A DNA stretch of 64,000 bases, from assembly GCA_951812525.1 (NCBI GenBank), contig OX638316.1, positions 3,094,506 through 3,158,505 of the forward strand. Reading direction: 5' to 3'. This DNA comes from an uncultured Poribacteria bacterium. Its GTDB lineage: Bacteria > Poribacteria > WGA-4E > WGA-3G. Made by a program: the position numbers and the translations under genes. The notes under the pieces were generated by a model. That model ran no database searches and was not told the DNA's origin. It was given only the letters and a program-made list of their open reading frames with translations. Below, piece after piece: positions 9,184 through 17,452 of the stretch; the stretch's first letter is position 1, and every line of letters starts with the position of its first letter.

Positions 9184-11148
9184 CTATTTCAGAGCGTTGA
9201 GAATGGCATCTACGTCGTAGACGCAGCCACCCCATGTACCACCACCGACAGATTGCAGTGCTGCCCAGAGTCGCGTATCATCTGGCAGTGCCTCGTCTGG
9301 AGATAGGTCTGGTCGCGGTTGTCGTTCCGCTAACACGCGTTCACCCGCTTCTGCGCCGAAATGCTCGCTACCGTGTCCTACCAGATCAATACTGCCTACC
9401 AATTGCCGGGTATCAATCTCGATCTGAATTATGTCACCGTCAAGCACCTTCCCGATAGGACCGTCTGCGAGAGCCTCCGGTCCGACGTGCCCAATACATG
9501 CACCTGTTGATACTCCGGAGAATCGCGCATCGGTGATCAAGGCGATATTTTTACCGAACGAAAGATGTTTCAGTGCTGCTGTCAACTGGTAAACTTCTTC
9601 CATACCTGTGCCTTGTGGACCACGACAACACAGGACCATAATGTCCCCGGGTTGCATGCTACTTTCCCCTTGGCCTTTAAGGGTCTGTATCGCATCGGAT
9701 TCACGGACAAAGACCCGCGCAGGCCCTGTCATTCGATACACGCCGTCAGCATCAACAACGCTTGGATCGATGGCGGTGCTTTTAATGACAGATCCCTCTG
9801 GGGCGATATTGCCTCGTGGGAACGTAACAGTGCTTGTCAGACCTGCTGCCTGTGCTGCATCTGGACTCAGGATGACTTCATCAGGAGCGATATTATCCTT
9901 GTTCTCCAGGATTTCACGCACGCGCGTCCGCCGTTCAGAAGTTTCCCACCAATCAAGGTTGCTACCAAGGGTTTCACCTGTTGCTGTTAGTACATCTTCG
10001 TTGAGGCACCCGAGTTCGCGTAGGTGCAGCATAACTTCTGGCACACCACCGGCGAGGAAAACGCGGATCGTCGGGTGTCCAACAGGGCCGTTCGGTAGGA
10101 CATCAACGAGACGTGGTACGCTCTGGTTGACTTTAGTCCAGTCATCTATGGTTGGACGTTGGAGTCCCGCCGCGTGTGCAATCGCTGGGATATGCAACAA
10201 GAGATTGGTTGATCCACCAAATGCTGCATGCACTACCATGGCGTTCCGAATTGACTCCGGTGTGACAATATCATTCATCGTCAGACCTTTCGCTGCTAAG
10301 TTCGCTACGGCGCGTGCTGAACGGAGTCCCATATCTGACCAGATGTTCTGTCCCGATGGGGATAATGCCGTGTGTGTCAGGCTCATTCCTAACGCTTCAC
10401 CGACGACCTGCGAAGTCGCAGCGGTTCCAAGGAATTGGCATCCACCACCAGGAGTCGCACAGGCACGGCATCCCATGTCTGCCGCGTCTTGTAAGCTAAT
10501 TTCACCGTGTGCGAAACGCGCACCGATGGTCTGGATTTTACCGGCATCTTCGCCTGTCGTAGGCGGTAGCGTCACGCCACCTGGAACGAGGACAGTCGGT
10601 AATTCCCGCATTGAGGCGAGTGCCATCATCATTGCGGGTAAACCTTTATCGCAGGTGGCAACACCGACAACACCTTTTCGCGTCGGTAGGGAACGGATAA
10701 GTCGGCGGAAAACCTGTGCTGCATCGTTGCGATAGGCGAGGCTGTCCATCATACCGACGGTGCCTTGTGTCCGCCCATCACACGGGTCAGAACAGTAGCC
10801 TGCGAACGGAATCGCCGAGAGTTCCTTGAGTTCATGTGCAACCGCCTGCATGAGAAGCCCAACCTCCCAATGCCCAGTGTGGTATCCGAGTGCGATAGGC
10901 GAGCCATCAGGCGCACGAATGCCGCCCTGTGTGCTGAGAATCAAAAATTCTTCGCGTCGGAGTTCTGTTGGTGCCCAACCCATTGCTGTGTTGTGGCTCA
11001 AGCCGAATATATCGCCGCTCGGTCGGGTGAGGAGCATCTCTGCCGTGAGTGGTAGGCTGCCTTCGGGACCAGCGGCATGTGTTTCGATGTCATAGATGCC
11101 GCTATCACCGGTTTCTAAAATGTCAGTGTAGTTAATCGGTTTAGCCAT
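9184..11148 (-). CDS. yjhG: YjhG/YagF-type sugar-acid dehydratase (D-xylonate dehydratase-like)
   Basis: 654 residues, IlvD/Edd family, and almost the same length and layout as E. coli YjhG. Matching signatures: [18 protein letters not shown] near residue 33, [59 protein letters not shown], and [18 protein letters not shown] near the end. The three Cys motifs fit an iron-sulphur-cluster dehydratase converting an aldonate (known for D-xylonate) to a 2-keto-3-deoxy acid. The subfamily is clear; the exact sugar acid is inferred. GGAGACAC lies ahead of the ATG. No sugar transporter or aldolase is adjacent. Confidence 0.92.
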   Translation of the reverse strand: MAKPINYTDILETGDSGIYDIETHAAGPEGSLPLTAEMLLTRPSGDIFGLSHNTAMGWAPTELRREEFLILSTQGGIRAPDGSPIALGYHTGHWEVGLLMQAVAHELKELSAIPFAGYCSDPCDGRTQGTVGMMDSLAYRNDAAQVFRRLIRSLPTRKGVVGVATCDKGLPAMMMALASMRELPTVLVPGGVTLPPTTGEDAGKIQTIGARFAHGEISLQDAADMGCRACATPGGGCQFLGTAATSQVVGEALGMSLTHTALSPSGQNIWSDMGLRSARAVANLAAKGLTMNDIVTPESIRNAMVVHAAFGGSTNLLLHIPAIAHAAGLQRPTIDDWTKVNQSVPRLVDVLPNGPVGHPTIRVFLAGGVPEVMLHLRELGCLNEDVLTATGETLGSNLDWWETSERRTRVREILENKDNIAPDEVILSPDAAQAAGLTSTVTFPRGNIAPEGSVIKSTAIDPSVVDADGVYRMTGPARVFVRESDAIQTLKGQGESSMQPGDIMVLCCRGPQGTGMEEVYQLTAALKHLSFGKNIALITDARFSGVSTGACIGHVGPEALADGPIGKVLDGDIIQIEIDTRQLVGSIDLVGHGSEHFGAEAGERVLAERQPRPDLSPDEALPDDTRLWAALQSVGGGTWGGCVYDVDAILNALK

Positions 11149-11211
11149 TATGTAGTGTCTCCGTTTTCTCTCTTTCTAATATTCGGATAGGTCCCTATGC
11201 CTATAGACTCC

Positions 11212-11415
11212 TTATTCAAACAATTGTGCGACAGGACACGCAAATCCTTCGACGACATCTTCACCGTGTTCCATTGAAGTGGGTGGCATCGGAACTAATT
11301 CACCATTTACGTATTCATAACCCTCTAAATCGTTTTCAAGAAACTCCTCCAGCGTCATTGTGTGGAGTGCTGGTGTATCTTGAGTAGGCTCGGTGTTCGT
11401 TTGTGAATTAAGCAT
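11212..11415 (-). pseudogene. Truncated Uma2-family (PD-(D/E)xK) endonuclease remnant
   Basis: 67 residues. The segment TMTLEEFLENDLEGYEYVNGELVPMPP is the N-terminal signature of Uma2 (DUF820) nucleases, which normally run 180-230 residues and carry catalytic D and ExK further on. Here the frame stops straight after the S-x-EHG segment and no continuation was seen in the 60 bp before the dehydratase gene. The start has GCGGAG upstream, so a short peptide may still be made. It is most likely a decayed copy; Uma2 genes are often multicopy in such genomes. Confidence 0.6.
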
Positions 11416-11439
11416 CGATTTTCTCCGCTCTTGTAGCGA

Positions 11440-13683
11440 TTACTTCTTCTTATGAGGAGAGAGTAGCTTCACAACCTCGGCTCTCCCTGCTTTGACTTCT
11501 GCCGCGTCCACGTCAACTTTCAAGGTTTTGATTATCCCTCTGGCGAGTAGCCAATTCAGTTTTGCGCCATCTATCGCTGTACCACCCATCTTATGTCGGA
11601 GCGTTGTATCCGCACCCTTATCAAGTAGGAATTTTACCGTCTCAACACGCCCAAGAAAAGCCGCCGCATGCAGGGCAGTGCCGCCATCTTTACTTCTCGC
11701 ATTGATATCCGCACCGTGTTCAAGCAGCAGTGCCACAATTTCGGTATGTCCCATCAGTGCAGTGGAAGCCAACAACGTGCCCCCCGATTTCGGATCTTTC
11801 ATGTTGACATCCATTCCATTTGCTATTGCCTGTTTCACCACACTGAGGTTACCTTTGGATGCTGCATCCCATATCTTTTCTACTGAAAATGTGTTTTCTC
11901 CTTCGGACTGATTTGAAACATTGAGGAGTTTCGCTATCTCGGCTTTACCTGTTTTGACCTGCTTTTCTTCCAACTGTATGTCTAACTGTCTTGCCGTAAA
12001 CTTTGTCATTTCCCAGGGGACCCCCAAAAGATCTGTTGGTGTTGCCCCGTCGCCATTTCTGGCGGTTATATCAGCTCCATTCTTTATAAGCAGTTCGGCA
12101 ATCTCAGCATACCCTAAAAATATAGCAAGATGCAAGGCAGTATTTCCGTCTCTATTTCTTCCGTTGATATCTGCACCATGTTGAAGCAGCAATTCAGCAG
12201 CCTCTGTTTGCCTCATCATCACTGCCCAGGTTAACGGTGGCATCTCAAAAAGCATGTCATTAACATCGGCACCTTCCGCGATGTGCTGTTTGATAGCCTT
12301 GATGTCTCCCGTACGTGCAGCACCTACTAAGGTATTTTCTGTTAAATTTGCAAGCCCTTTCATGAAGTTGCCATCCTCAGGAATAGCGAACGGCGGGTCC
12401 GGTCGCTTACGCCATATCGGCATTCCGTCAGCGATTTCTCTCTGTATATCATTTTTACGATTGCGAATAAAGTTACGGGCTGCCTCTAATTCACTTTCAA
12501 AGGTTGGCTGACTGAATTTTTCCCACGATCTTCCGCCTCTGTTCCATTCTTCCTCAATCACACGCTGAGTGGGCACTAAGTGCGACTCAACCATCACAGC
12601 GATTTTATCTAACGACGCTAACAATTCTGCCGTATTCCAGTGTTTGTCTAAAATCTCGGTGAGTACTTCTCTATACTGTCGCCGTCCAGACTCGAATTGA
12701 TACAACTTATAGGCAATCAACCCCTGCGTCTTTACAGATATTGGTGCGCGAGCATCGTTCATGAACTCAAGCTTGCTGTGATTGGTAAAGATAGAGTCCA
12801 TACCCCACGGAATGAAGTGAAATTTGTTATCTTCTGGGTTCAGATAGAGAAAAAAGTTGTTTTTATTCCCGGAATAACCGTCCCAGAATCCGACTAAGCC
12901 TTCCGCTGCCCAGAATCTGTAGAATGACTCCAAATCCACCAACTCCCCGATCTCTGTCTCTGTTGCTTTCGGGTCCGCCAGAAGGTCAATCAAGGCGTTA
13001 ATTTGTGCCCTACCGCGTGTGTCGTCCCCCCGTTTGTGTTCAAAACTGTTTTCCCAACCTTCATAAAAATCCACGACTGTCCCTTCATAGAGCGGACCGT
13101 TGCCGTTGCCGAAGGCGCGTTTCAGCAACGATTTACGAACAGTCTCTACGTGCGAATATATCCCGAGGTTTTCGCCGTTCACAGTCACTTTCGCGTATGC
13201 GCATCGCGGCGCGGGGGATCCAATCGCATTAAACAGCGCATACCCCATGAATTGGCTCATTAGATTTGTGTCTTGTTTATTATTATTAAGGGTCAGGTTC
13301 GTTAACCCTTCAATTTCACCTTCTTCATCAATGTGATTTAGTTTGATTTTGAGAGAGGGACGGGTGTGACTGAGCGAGCCGATAAAGCCTTTTTTACGAA
13401 GTCCGACTTTCGGAAAAACAACGCCATCAATACTGACACTTGCTTCAACGTATGTAAACGGACTCTCCATCGGCGCAAATTGCCGAGACGCACTAAGGGC
13501 TGCCATGAAATCCCGCGACTGAAACCGGATCGTATCCCAGTCCTGCTGCGAAACTGTAATCTGCACATCTACAATCCGATCGGTCGGGAAAATGTCATCT
13601 AATATGAGTTCTTTTGCGGTGATATTATGGGAAGCAATCCCGAAGCAGAGGATGATTGCTAAGCACATTGTCCATTTTGCCAT
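11440..13683 (-). CDS. CotH-kinase-like secreted protein with C-terminal ankyrin repeats
   Basis: 747 residues from the ATG at 13683, which has AAGGAG just ahead; the frame upstream is non-coding leader. A signal peptide (MAKWTMCLAIILCFGIASHN) is followed by a CotH-type atypical kinase region to about residue 470. Landmarks are GLRKKGFIGS, LTLNNNKQDTN, NLGIYSHVETVRKSLL and IPWGMDSIF (the CotH 'pWDxD'-like metal site). The last 270 residues hold ankyrin repeats in two blocks (AAELLLQHGADINGRNRDG; VALLLEHGADINARSKDGG). CotH phosphorylates spore-coat proteins in Bacillus; homologues occur widely in secreted proteins. The target here is unknown, and the export signal implies a periplasmic or surface role. 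The fusion is unusual. Confidence 0.85.
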   Translation of the reverse strand: MAKWTMCLAIILCFGIASHNITAKELILDDIFPTDRIVDVQITVSQQDWDTIRFQSRDFMAALSASRQFAPMESPFTYVEASVSIDGVVFPKVGLRKKGFIGSLSHTRPSLKIKLNHIDEEGEIEGLTNLTLNNNKQDTNLMSQFMGYALFNAIGSPAPRCAYAKVTVNGENLGIYSHVETVRKSLLKRAFGNGNGPLYEGTVVDFYEGWENSFEHKRGDDTRGRAQINALIDLLADPKATETEIGELVDLESFYRFWAAEGLVGFWDGYSGNKNNFFLYLNPEDNKFHFIPWGMDSIFTNHSKLEFMNDARAPISVKTQGLIAYKLYQFESGRRQYREVLTEILDKHWNTAELLASLDKIAVMVESHLVPTQRVIEEEWNRGGRSWEKFSQPTFESELEAARNFIRNRKNDIQREIADGMPIWRKRPDPPFAIPEDGNFMKGLANLTENTLVGAARTGDIKAIKQHIAEGADVNDMLFEMPPLTWAVMMRQTEAAELLLQHGADINGRNRDGNTALHLAIFLGYAEIAELLIKNGADITARNGDGATPTDLLGVPWEMTKFTARQLDIQLEEKQVKTGKAEIAKLLNVSNQSEGENTFSVEKIWDAASKGNLSVVKQAIANGMDVNMKDPKSGGTLLASTALMGHTEIVALLLEHGADINARSKDGGTALHAAAFLGRVETVKFLLDKGADTTLRHKMGGTAIDGAKLNWLLARGIIKTLKVDVDAAEVKAGRAEVVKLLSPHKKK

Positions 13684-13917
13684 TTTTTGCTCCTTGTTAT
13701 CTTGATGCCAGTTTGTAATTAGTTTAGCACATTTTGGGTTTTTATGCTTGCAAATACGGCGGGAATCGAATTTGAAATAGTTAAGTGGATTAACCAAAGG
13801 TTAATGGGTTGTTTGGTAAGAGTTCTCTACTTTGTTCTACCCTCAATTTCAGGTGGGTAAAGTTTGAGACCACACCGGTATAGAGAAAAGGACTTATGAT
13901 AGCAGGCTACATGTACA

Positions 13918-14754
13918 CTATTTCGTCTTTAGCGCACCCCATGTCATCGTCAGTTTGCCTGCAATATCTACCGTCAAGATGTTCTTCGCATTCATCACCT
14001 CTACCACCTCATCCGCCGTTAAGGCACGATCGTACACCACCAATTCGTCAAGCAAACCCTTGTAAAGATTAGCACCTCCATTTGTATCGGGTCTGCCCCC
14101 GATGTGAATATCGTTCTCGTTCCAGAGCATCACGGGACCGTGTTTCGGTACATCTTTCTCACCTTCAAGTTTCCCGTCAAGGTAAACCTGAACTTTTTCA
14201 CCGTCAAACGTGCCAACGACGTGATACCAGTTATTCGGTTTTAGACCCAAATTAGGCAGTGAAAGCGTTGTATCTACATCGGCACCGTTAAACGGTCTCA
14301 TCTTCTTTTGCCCGGAATTGATATACCAGTAGAGTCCCTTACCGCTACCGAGTCCAAATTCAACATTGTCGTCGCTTTTGCCTGATTTGTCGTAGAAGAT
14401 GTTTCCATAGACGTGCCCGGTGCCGAGAGCTTCATCTGATATTTCAAAAGGATGTATCCAGACAGCAACAGTCAAATGCTCTACGTAAAGTTTACTCGGA
14501 CCACCCGGACGCTGATCAATTATCACTGCAGGACCCTCTGAGAATTCGATCGCCGTTACTACCTTACCTTTAACGAATTTCGCGCTGTCGTGAAGTTCCG
14601 CTTTAAATCCTTTCGGACCGACATCCTTGACGACTTTACCTTCTCCTTCGTTGAAGGGCATATAGAAGTGTATGCCTTCTGTTACTTGTGCGGTTCCGTC
14701 GAAAGTCGCAACACAAAACGCGAAAATCACGAGAGACCAGAAATACCTTCTCAT
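13918..14754 (-). CDS. Secreted LamG-like jellyroll (concanavalin-type) protein
   Basis: 278 residues with an N-terminal signal peptide (MRRYFWSLVIFAFCVATFDG) and a LamG/laminin-G-3 domain over most of the rest. Markers are HFYMPFNEGEGK, LTVAVWIHPF, NNWYHVVGTFDGEKVQVYLDGKL, and LLDELVVYDRALTADEV. Such domains bind carbohydrate or protein ligands, often with calcium. AAAAGGAG precedes the ATG. It is a single-domain protein with no catalytic module visible, so a binding role outside the cytoplasm is inferred. Confidence 0.85.
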   Translation of the reverse strand: MRRYFWSLVIFAFCVATFDGTAQVTEGIHFYMPFNEGEGKVVKDVGPKGFKAELHDSAKFVKGKVVTAIEFSEGPAVIIDQRPGGPSKLYVEHLTVAVWIHPFEISDEALGTGHVYGNIFYDKSGKSDDNVEFGLGSGKGLYWYINSGQKKMRPFNGADVDTTLSLPNLGLKPNNWYHVVGTFDGEKVQVYLDGKLEGEKDVPKHGPVMLWNENDIHIGGRPDTNGGANLYKGLLDELVVYDRALTADEVVEVMNAKNILTVDIAGKLTMTWGALKTK

Positions 14755-15190
14755 TTTGTTTGCTCCTTTTCTCTTGGTTTGTGTTACCAGTTCGTTATCC
14801 CTTTAAAAATTGCTGGAAATATCGCGATTAATACCAACATTTTAATAGCAATCCTGATCTTAATCAAGCAGGAACCGAAACCTCTGATTGTCCAGCGTCC
14901 ATAAGGGTTTATGCGGAATTGCCTTATTTTTACAGTTGTTAAAATATAAATACAATAATTGAGGTTAAATTCATGTATGGTTTTATGTGTTATGCCATTT
15001 GTATCAGGTATTAAAAGGGTTTACAGGATTAAATATGTACATTATACATGAACAACAAAATAGTAAATTATATTTAACATTTCTCTTTTTTACTAAAAGT
15101 TTTACTTGATTTCGCATAAAGATATTTAACATGTTTTTTTCAATTTTTTTGGTTTTTTCTGAAACCTATCAGCGAACCTAAGCGTTTTAT
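14755..15190. other. AT-rich intergenic region
   Basis: Distinctly AT-rich compared with its flanks and without a convincing gene on either strand. It contains ATGTA-type words, including an inverted ATGTA/TACAT pair near 15040-15055, that resemble the octamer array just downstream. It should hold the promoters of the divergent LamG and ribbon-helix-helix genes, but no clear -35/-10 pair was identified. Confidence 0.5.
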
Positions 15191-15200
15191 ACTCTCATAC

Positions 15201-15236
15201 ATGTCTACATGTTTGCATGTACACATGTGTACACGT
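15201..15236 (+). promoter_or_regulatory. Octamer repeat array, probable operator of the RHH gene
   Basis: Four exact ATGT words start at 15201, 15209, 15217 and 15225, a strict 8-bp period, and an ACGT follows at 15233. The array ends a few bases before GGAGG and the start codon of the ribbon-helix-helix gene. A TTTTATACT sequence immediately upstream could be the -10 element. Ribbon-helix-helix repressors such as omega and ParG bind tandem 7-bp or similar repeats, so this is inferred to be an autoregulatory operator. Confidence 0.65.
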
Positions 15237-15253
15237 ACGGAGGCATAAACGAT

Positions 15254-15493
15254 ATGAGAACAGTAGCAATTCTGTCGGACAAGGACGGAACTGCCGTTGG
15301 AACAACACCGAAACCGACCGCAACGGCACCGCCATCCCGTCAGGGCAAAAAGATGATTTCTGGACATTTCAATAAGGATGTGCATCGACAATTGAAAATG
15401 CTCGCGCTTGAGAGAGACACGAGTATTCAAAGCCTGCTGAGTGAGGCATTGAACGCGCTGTTTGAGCGGAACAACAAACCGCCGATAGCGTAA
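15254..15493 (+). CDS. Ribbon-helix-helix (antitoxin-like / ParG-like) protein
   Basis: 79 residues. The first 30 are rich in Thr, Pro and Ala and probably unstructured. The rest (KKMISGHFNKDVHRQLKMLA, then an SIQSLLSEALNALFE helix) is a ribbon-helix-helix domain of the antitoxin-like RHH type often found on plasmids. The shape, a flexible tail plus an RHH, is that of ParG. The start at 15254 has GGAGG upstream; the longer frame would swallow the octamer array. It is probably a DNA-binding repressor of its own operon. No ParA partner is nearby, and a 65-residue gene follows after 22 bp. Confidence 0.8.
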   Translation: MRTVAILSDKDGTAVGTTPKPTATAPPSRQGKKMISGHFNKDVHRQLKMLALERDTSIQSLLSEALNALFERNNKPPIA

Positions 15494-15515
15494 GACAGAT
15501 TTCCGGGAGGGTATC

Positions 15516-15713
15516 ATGATTTCGAACGCGGATTGGAGAATTTTAGAGCAAACGAATCGGATGCTGGCGTTGAGTTGGGAGGCACTTAGACGCGCACGCG
15601 CAACCGAGGATAACAACACAATCAAGATGGCTGAGATGAACTACTTTCAGGCGCTGCAAAGTGTACTTGTCTCTACTCAAAACGCGGTCTCTCAGTATAC
15701 AATGTCAAAGTGA
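15516..15713 (+). CDS. Small helical protein of unknown function
   Basis: 65 residues, not recognised. It begins MISNADWRILEQTN and is predicted mostly helical, without a signal peptide or transmembrane segment. An excellent ribosome binding site (GGGAGG) precedes the ATG, and it follows the RHH gene by 22 bp, so the two form an operon that ends at the terminator at 15813. It could be a partner, such as a toxin-like or accessory protein, of the RHH protein, but nothing in the sequence proves this. Confidence 0.6.
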   Translation: MISNADWRILEQTNRMLALSWEALRRARATEDNNTIKMAEMNYFQALQSVLVSTQNAVSQYTMSK

Positions 15714-15812
15714 AGCGGTGGGAGCGATTTCTGAATTGTGCGGTTAAAGTGCAATTTGACGCTGCAGTACATTTTTATCTTCTTCTGAATTGATTTTTCT
15801 TCTGTTTTAACG

Positions 15813-15857
15813 CGATAGGGGAACAACATACAATAGTTGTTCCCCTATCGTTTTTTG
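15813..15857 (+). terminator. Strong Rho-independent terminator after the RHH operon
   Basis: A perfect 15-bp stem (15813-15827 with 15836-15850; arms begin CGATAGGGGAACAAC) with an 8-nt loop is followed by six T residues. It lies 100 bp beyond the small gene. Confidence 0.92.
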
Positions 15858-15963
15858 GCTGTTGATTCATGCGATCTGCATTCCAACCGTGCCGGGCTGA
15901 CAAAAGAGAACGTTAAAACCAATAATTTCTTAAAACTAAATGACCCTGTTATAGCACAATAGA

Positions 15964-17169
15964 TCAGCGCACTTGGATAGTAGCCCGCGCGTATGTGCTA
16001 TCAATCTCAAATTTCGGTTCAGGATGTCCACCTTTTGCCAATAACCGTCTCGCTATCGGTATGCCCATGCCAAAACGCTGTACAAATCCGAAGGTTCGCA
16101 TCGCTTCCGCTAAGTTGGGATTCCGATAATCAGTAAACCCCGGCTCACCAAAGTTTTCAGCCGTTATGGCACCGAATACGCCGCCGGGACTTACAATGTC
16201 GATCCGGTTGTTGTACCAATATACACGAACCGGGGCATTCGTTGCTTCGTAGGTTCTGTGCATAATGGCATTTCGGGTAATCTGTTGCACTGCTTCTATG
16301 GGATAAAGTGCTGTTCGCTTTTCGATAGGACCAGACGTAATATCAACTGCGATCCGATTATGCGCAATCAGTTTATCGTCTAAACGGTGGACCTGGTCGG
16401 GAATCGCACCTCGGATTTCCAAACTGTCAGTAATATCATCCGTGAGTTCGTTTCCATCAATTCTGAGGAATTGCACATAAGCGCCGGGCAGGAAGTCTTG
16501 CGGATTTTTTCCAATCGTAAGGATGCCAAGTACAGTCGCAGTCGGGTCATCGGCAGCAGCGATCATCTTTGTAGCTGCGAGTTGTTCATTCAGGCTCCGA
16601 TCGTTCGCATCCAATATTTCCTCGGAAAACGCTTTAGGTAGATATTCATAACTGAACAGAGCGAGGTTAAGGTCGGTAACTTCGGTTGAGGGGATCGGGT
16701 AGAGGTCAAACGGACGATCACCATACCTTCGTTTTTCGTTGAGTATCCGTTCATCTTGCGCTGTAGCAGTTCCTCGACGCGGTCCGGTTCGGATATGGAT
16801 TGCACCTCTACATCGTACCGGCGGTGAATTAGATGGTTGCACCGTGACGATGGCAATCTCCCTACCCTGTAGAATGTGCTTTTCTACCGTCAGTGATGGT
16901 GGAGGTACAATATTCCCGTCCGTTTTCATATCTGCTAACCGACGCAACAATTCATCCGTAATCGGTGTTGTTCCGACAGTTGTGTCATCTTTCACACCGA
17001 CAAAAACGAGTCCCGGTTTTCTGTGATCTGGTAGATCGTTAGCAAAAGCGCAAATCGCTTCCCTAATTCGTTCTGAGACACTACCGGACAGAGACTCCTT
17101 AAACTCAACAGCGTCGGACTCTCCAGTCTGGATGATTTGCAGTAGTTCTTCGTCTGTGAAATTTGACAT
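15964..17169 (-). CDS. AlbA_2/Schlafen-domain ATP-binding protein
   Basis: 401 residues. The N-terminal about 130 residues form an AlbA_2 (divergent AAA-4/Schlafen) domain with GESDAVEFKESL and IAIVTVQPS...YIRTG-like segments. The C-terminal part is a GHKL-type ATPase/transcriptional-regulator domain (HATPase_c_4) with EAVQQITRNAIMHRTY and the G-box RFGMGIPIARRLL. Such proteins are annotated as putative nucleic-acid-binding transcriptional regulators; some take part in phage defence. It converges on the RHH operon and has its own promoter at 17214-17241. Function beyond the family is unknown. Confidence 0.85.
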   Translation of the reverse strand: MSNFTDEELLQIIQTGESDAVEFKESLSGSVSERIREAICAFANDLPDHRKPGLVFVGVKDDTTVGTTPITDELLRRLADMKTDGNIVPPPSLTVEKHILQGREIAIVTVQPSNSPPVRCRGAIHIRTGPRRGTATAQDERILNEKRRYGDRPFDLYPIPSTEVTDLNLALFSYEYLPKAFSEEILDANDRSLNEQLAATKMIAAADDPTATVLGILTIGKNPQDFLPGAYVQFLRIDGNELTDDITDSLEIRGAIPDQVHRLDDKLIAHNRIAVDITSGPIEKRTALYPIEAVQQITRNAIMHRTYEATNAPVRVYWYNNRIDIVSPGGVFGAITAENFGEPGFTDYRNPNLAEAMRTFGFVQRFGMGIPIARRLLAKGGHPEPKFEIDSTYARATIQVR

Positions 17170-17213
17170 CAGGGTTCCCGCCTAATTCGGTAAAATCGAT
17201 AGTTTTCACGATA

Positions 17214-17241
17214 AGTATACTGTAGAATCTGGATTTGTCAA
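17214..17241 (-). promoter_or_regulatory. Promoter of the AlbA-type gene
   Basis: On the minus strand a TTGACA -35 (17236-17241) and a TATACT -10 (17214-17219) are separated by 16 bp, ending about 45 bp upstream of the gene start at 17169. Confidence 0.75.
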
Positions 17242-17305
17242 GGGAACATACAGGTATCAGGGACATCAGTTCTCCAATAATTCTGGTTTTTTGCACAAAA
17301 CTCTT

Positions 17306-17332
17306 CCTGTAGGAGCGATCTCCCGATCGCCA
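17306..17332. repeat. CCTGTAGGAG-type palindromic repeat, CGATC variant
   Basis: It has the same head CCTGTAGGAG as the copies at 7051 and 42695, but the palindrome is CGATCTCCCGATCG instead of GGGGTTT-AACCCC. It lies in the 283-bp gap between the AlbA-type gene and the propeller gene; nothing else was seen in that gap except the promoter at 17214. Confidence 0.75.
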
Positions 17333-17452
17333 CTTTCTAACCAAACGGGATAAAAACCCGAAAACTGAATCGTCCTGCAGTTATGGCATCATCGAAATAT
17401 TCTTTTAGGCTTCATCAAATTGCACCTATCTTAGTTAGGTTTTGCTAAGCAA

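Noticed and set aside
9608-10735. 375-residue plus-strand open frame
   Set aside because: Antisense shadow of the sugar-acid dehydratase, which has clear family motifs over its whole length.
15140-15625. 161-residue minus-strand open frame over the RHH operon
   Set aside because: The plus-strand genes have ribosome binding sites, a recognisable RHH domain and a terminator; the minus frame has none of these.
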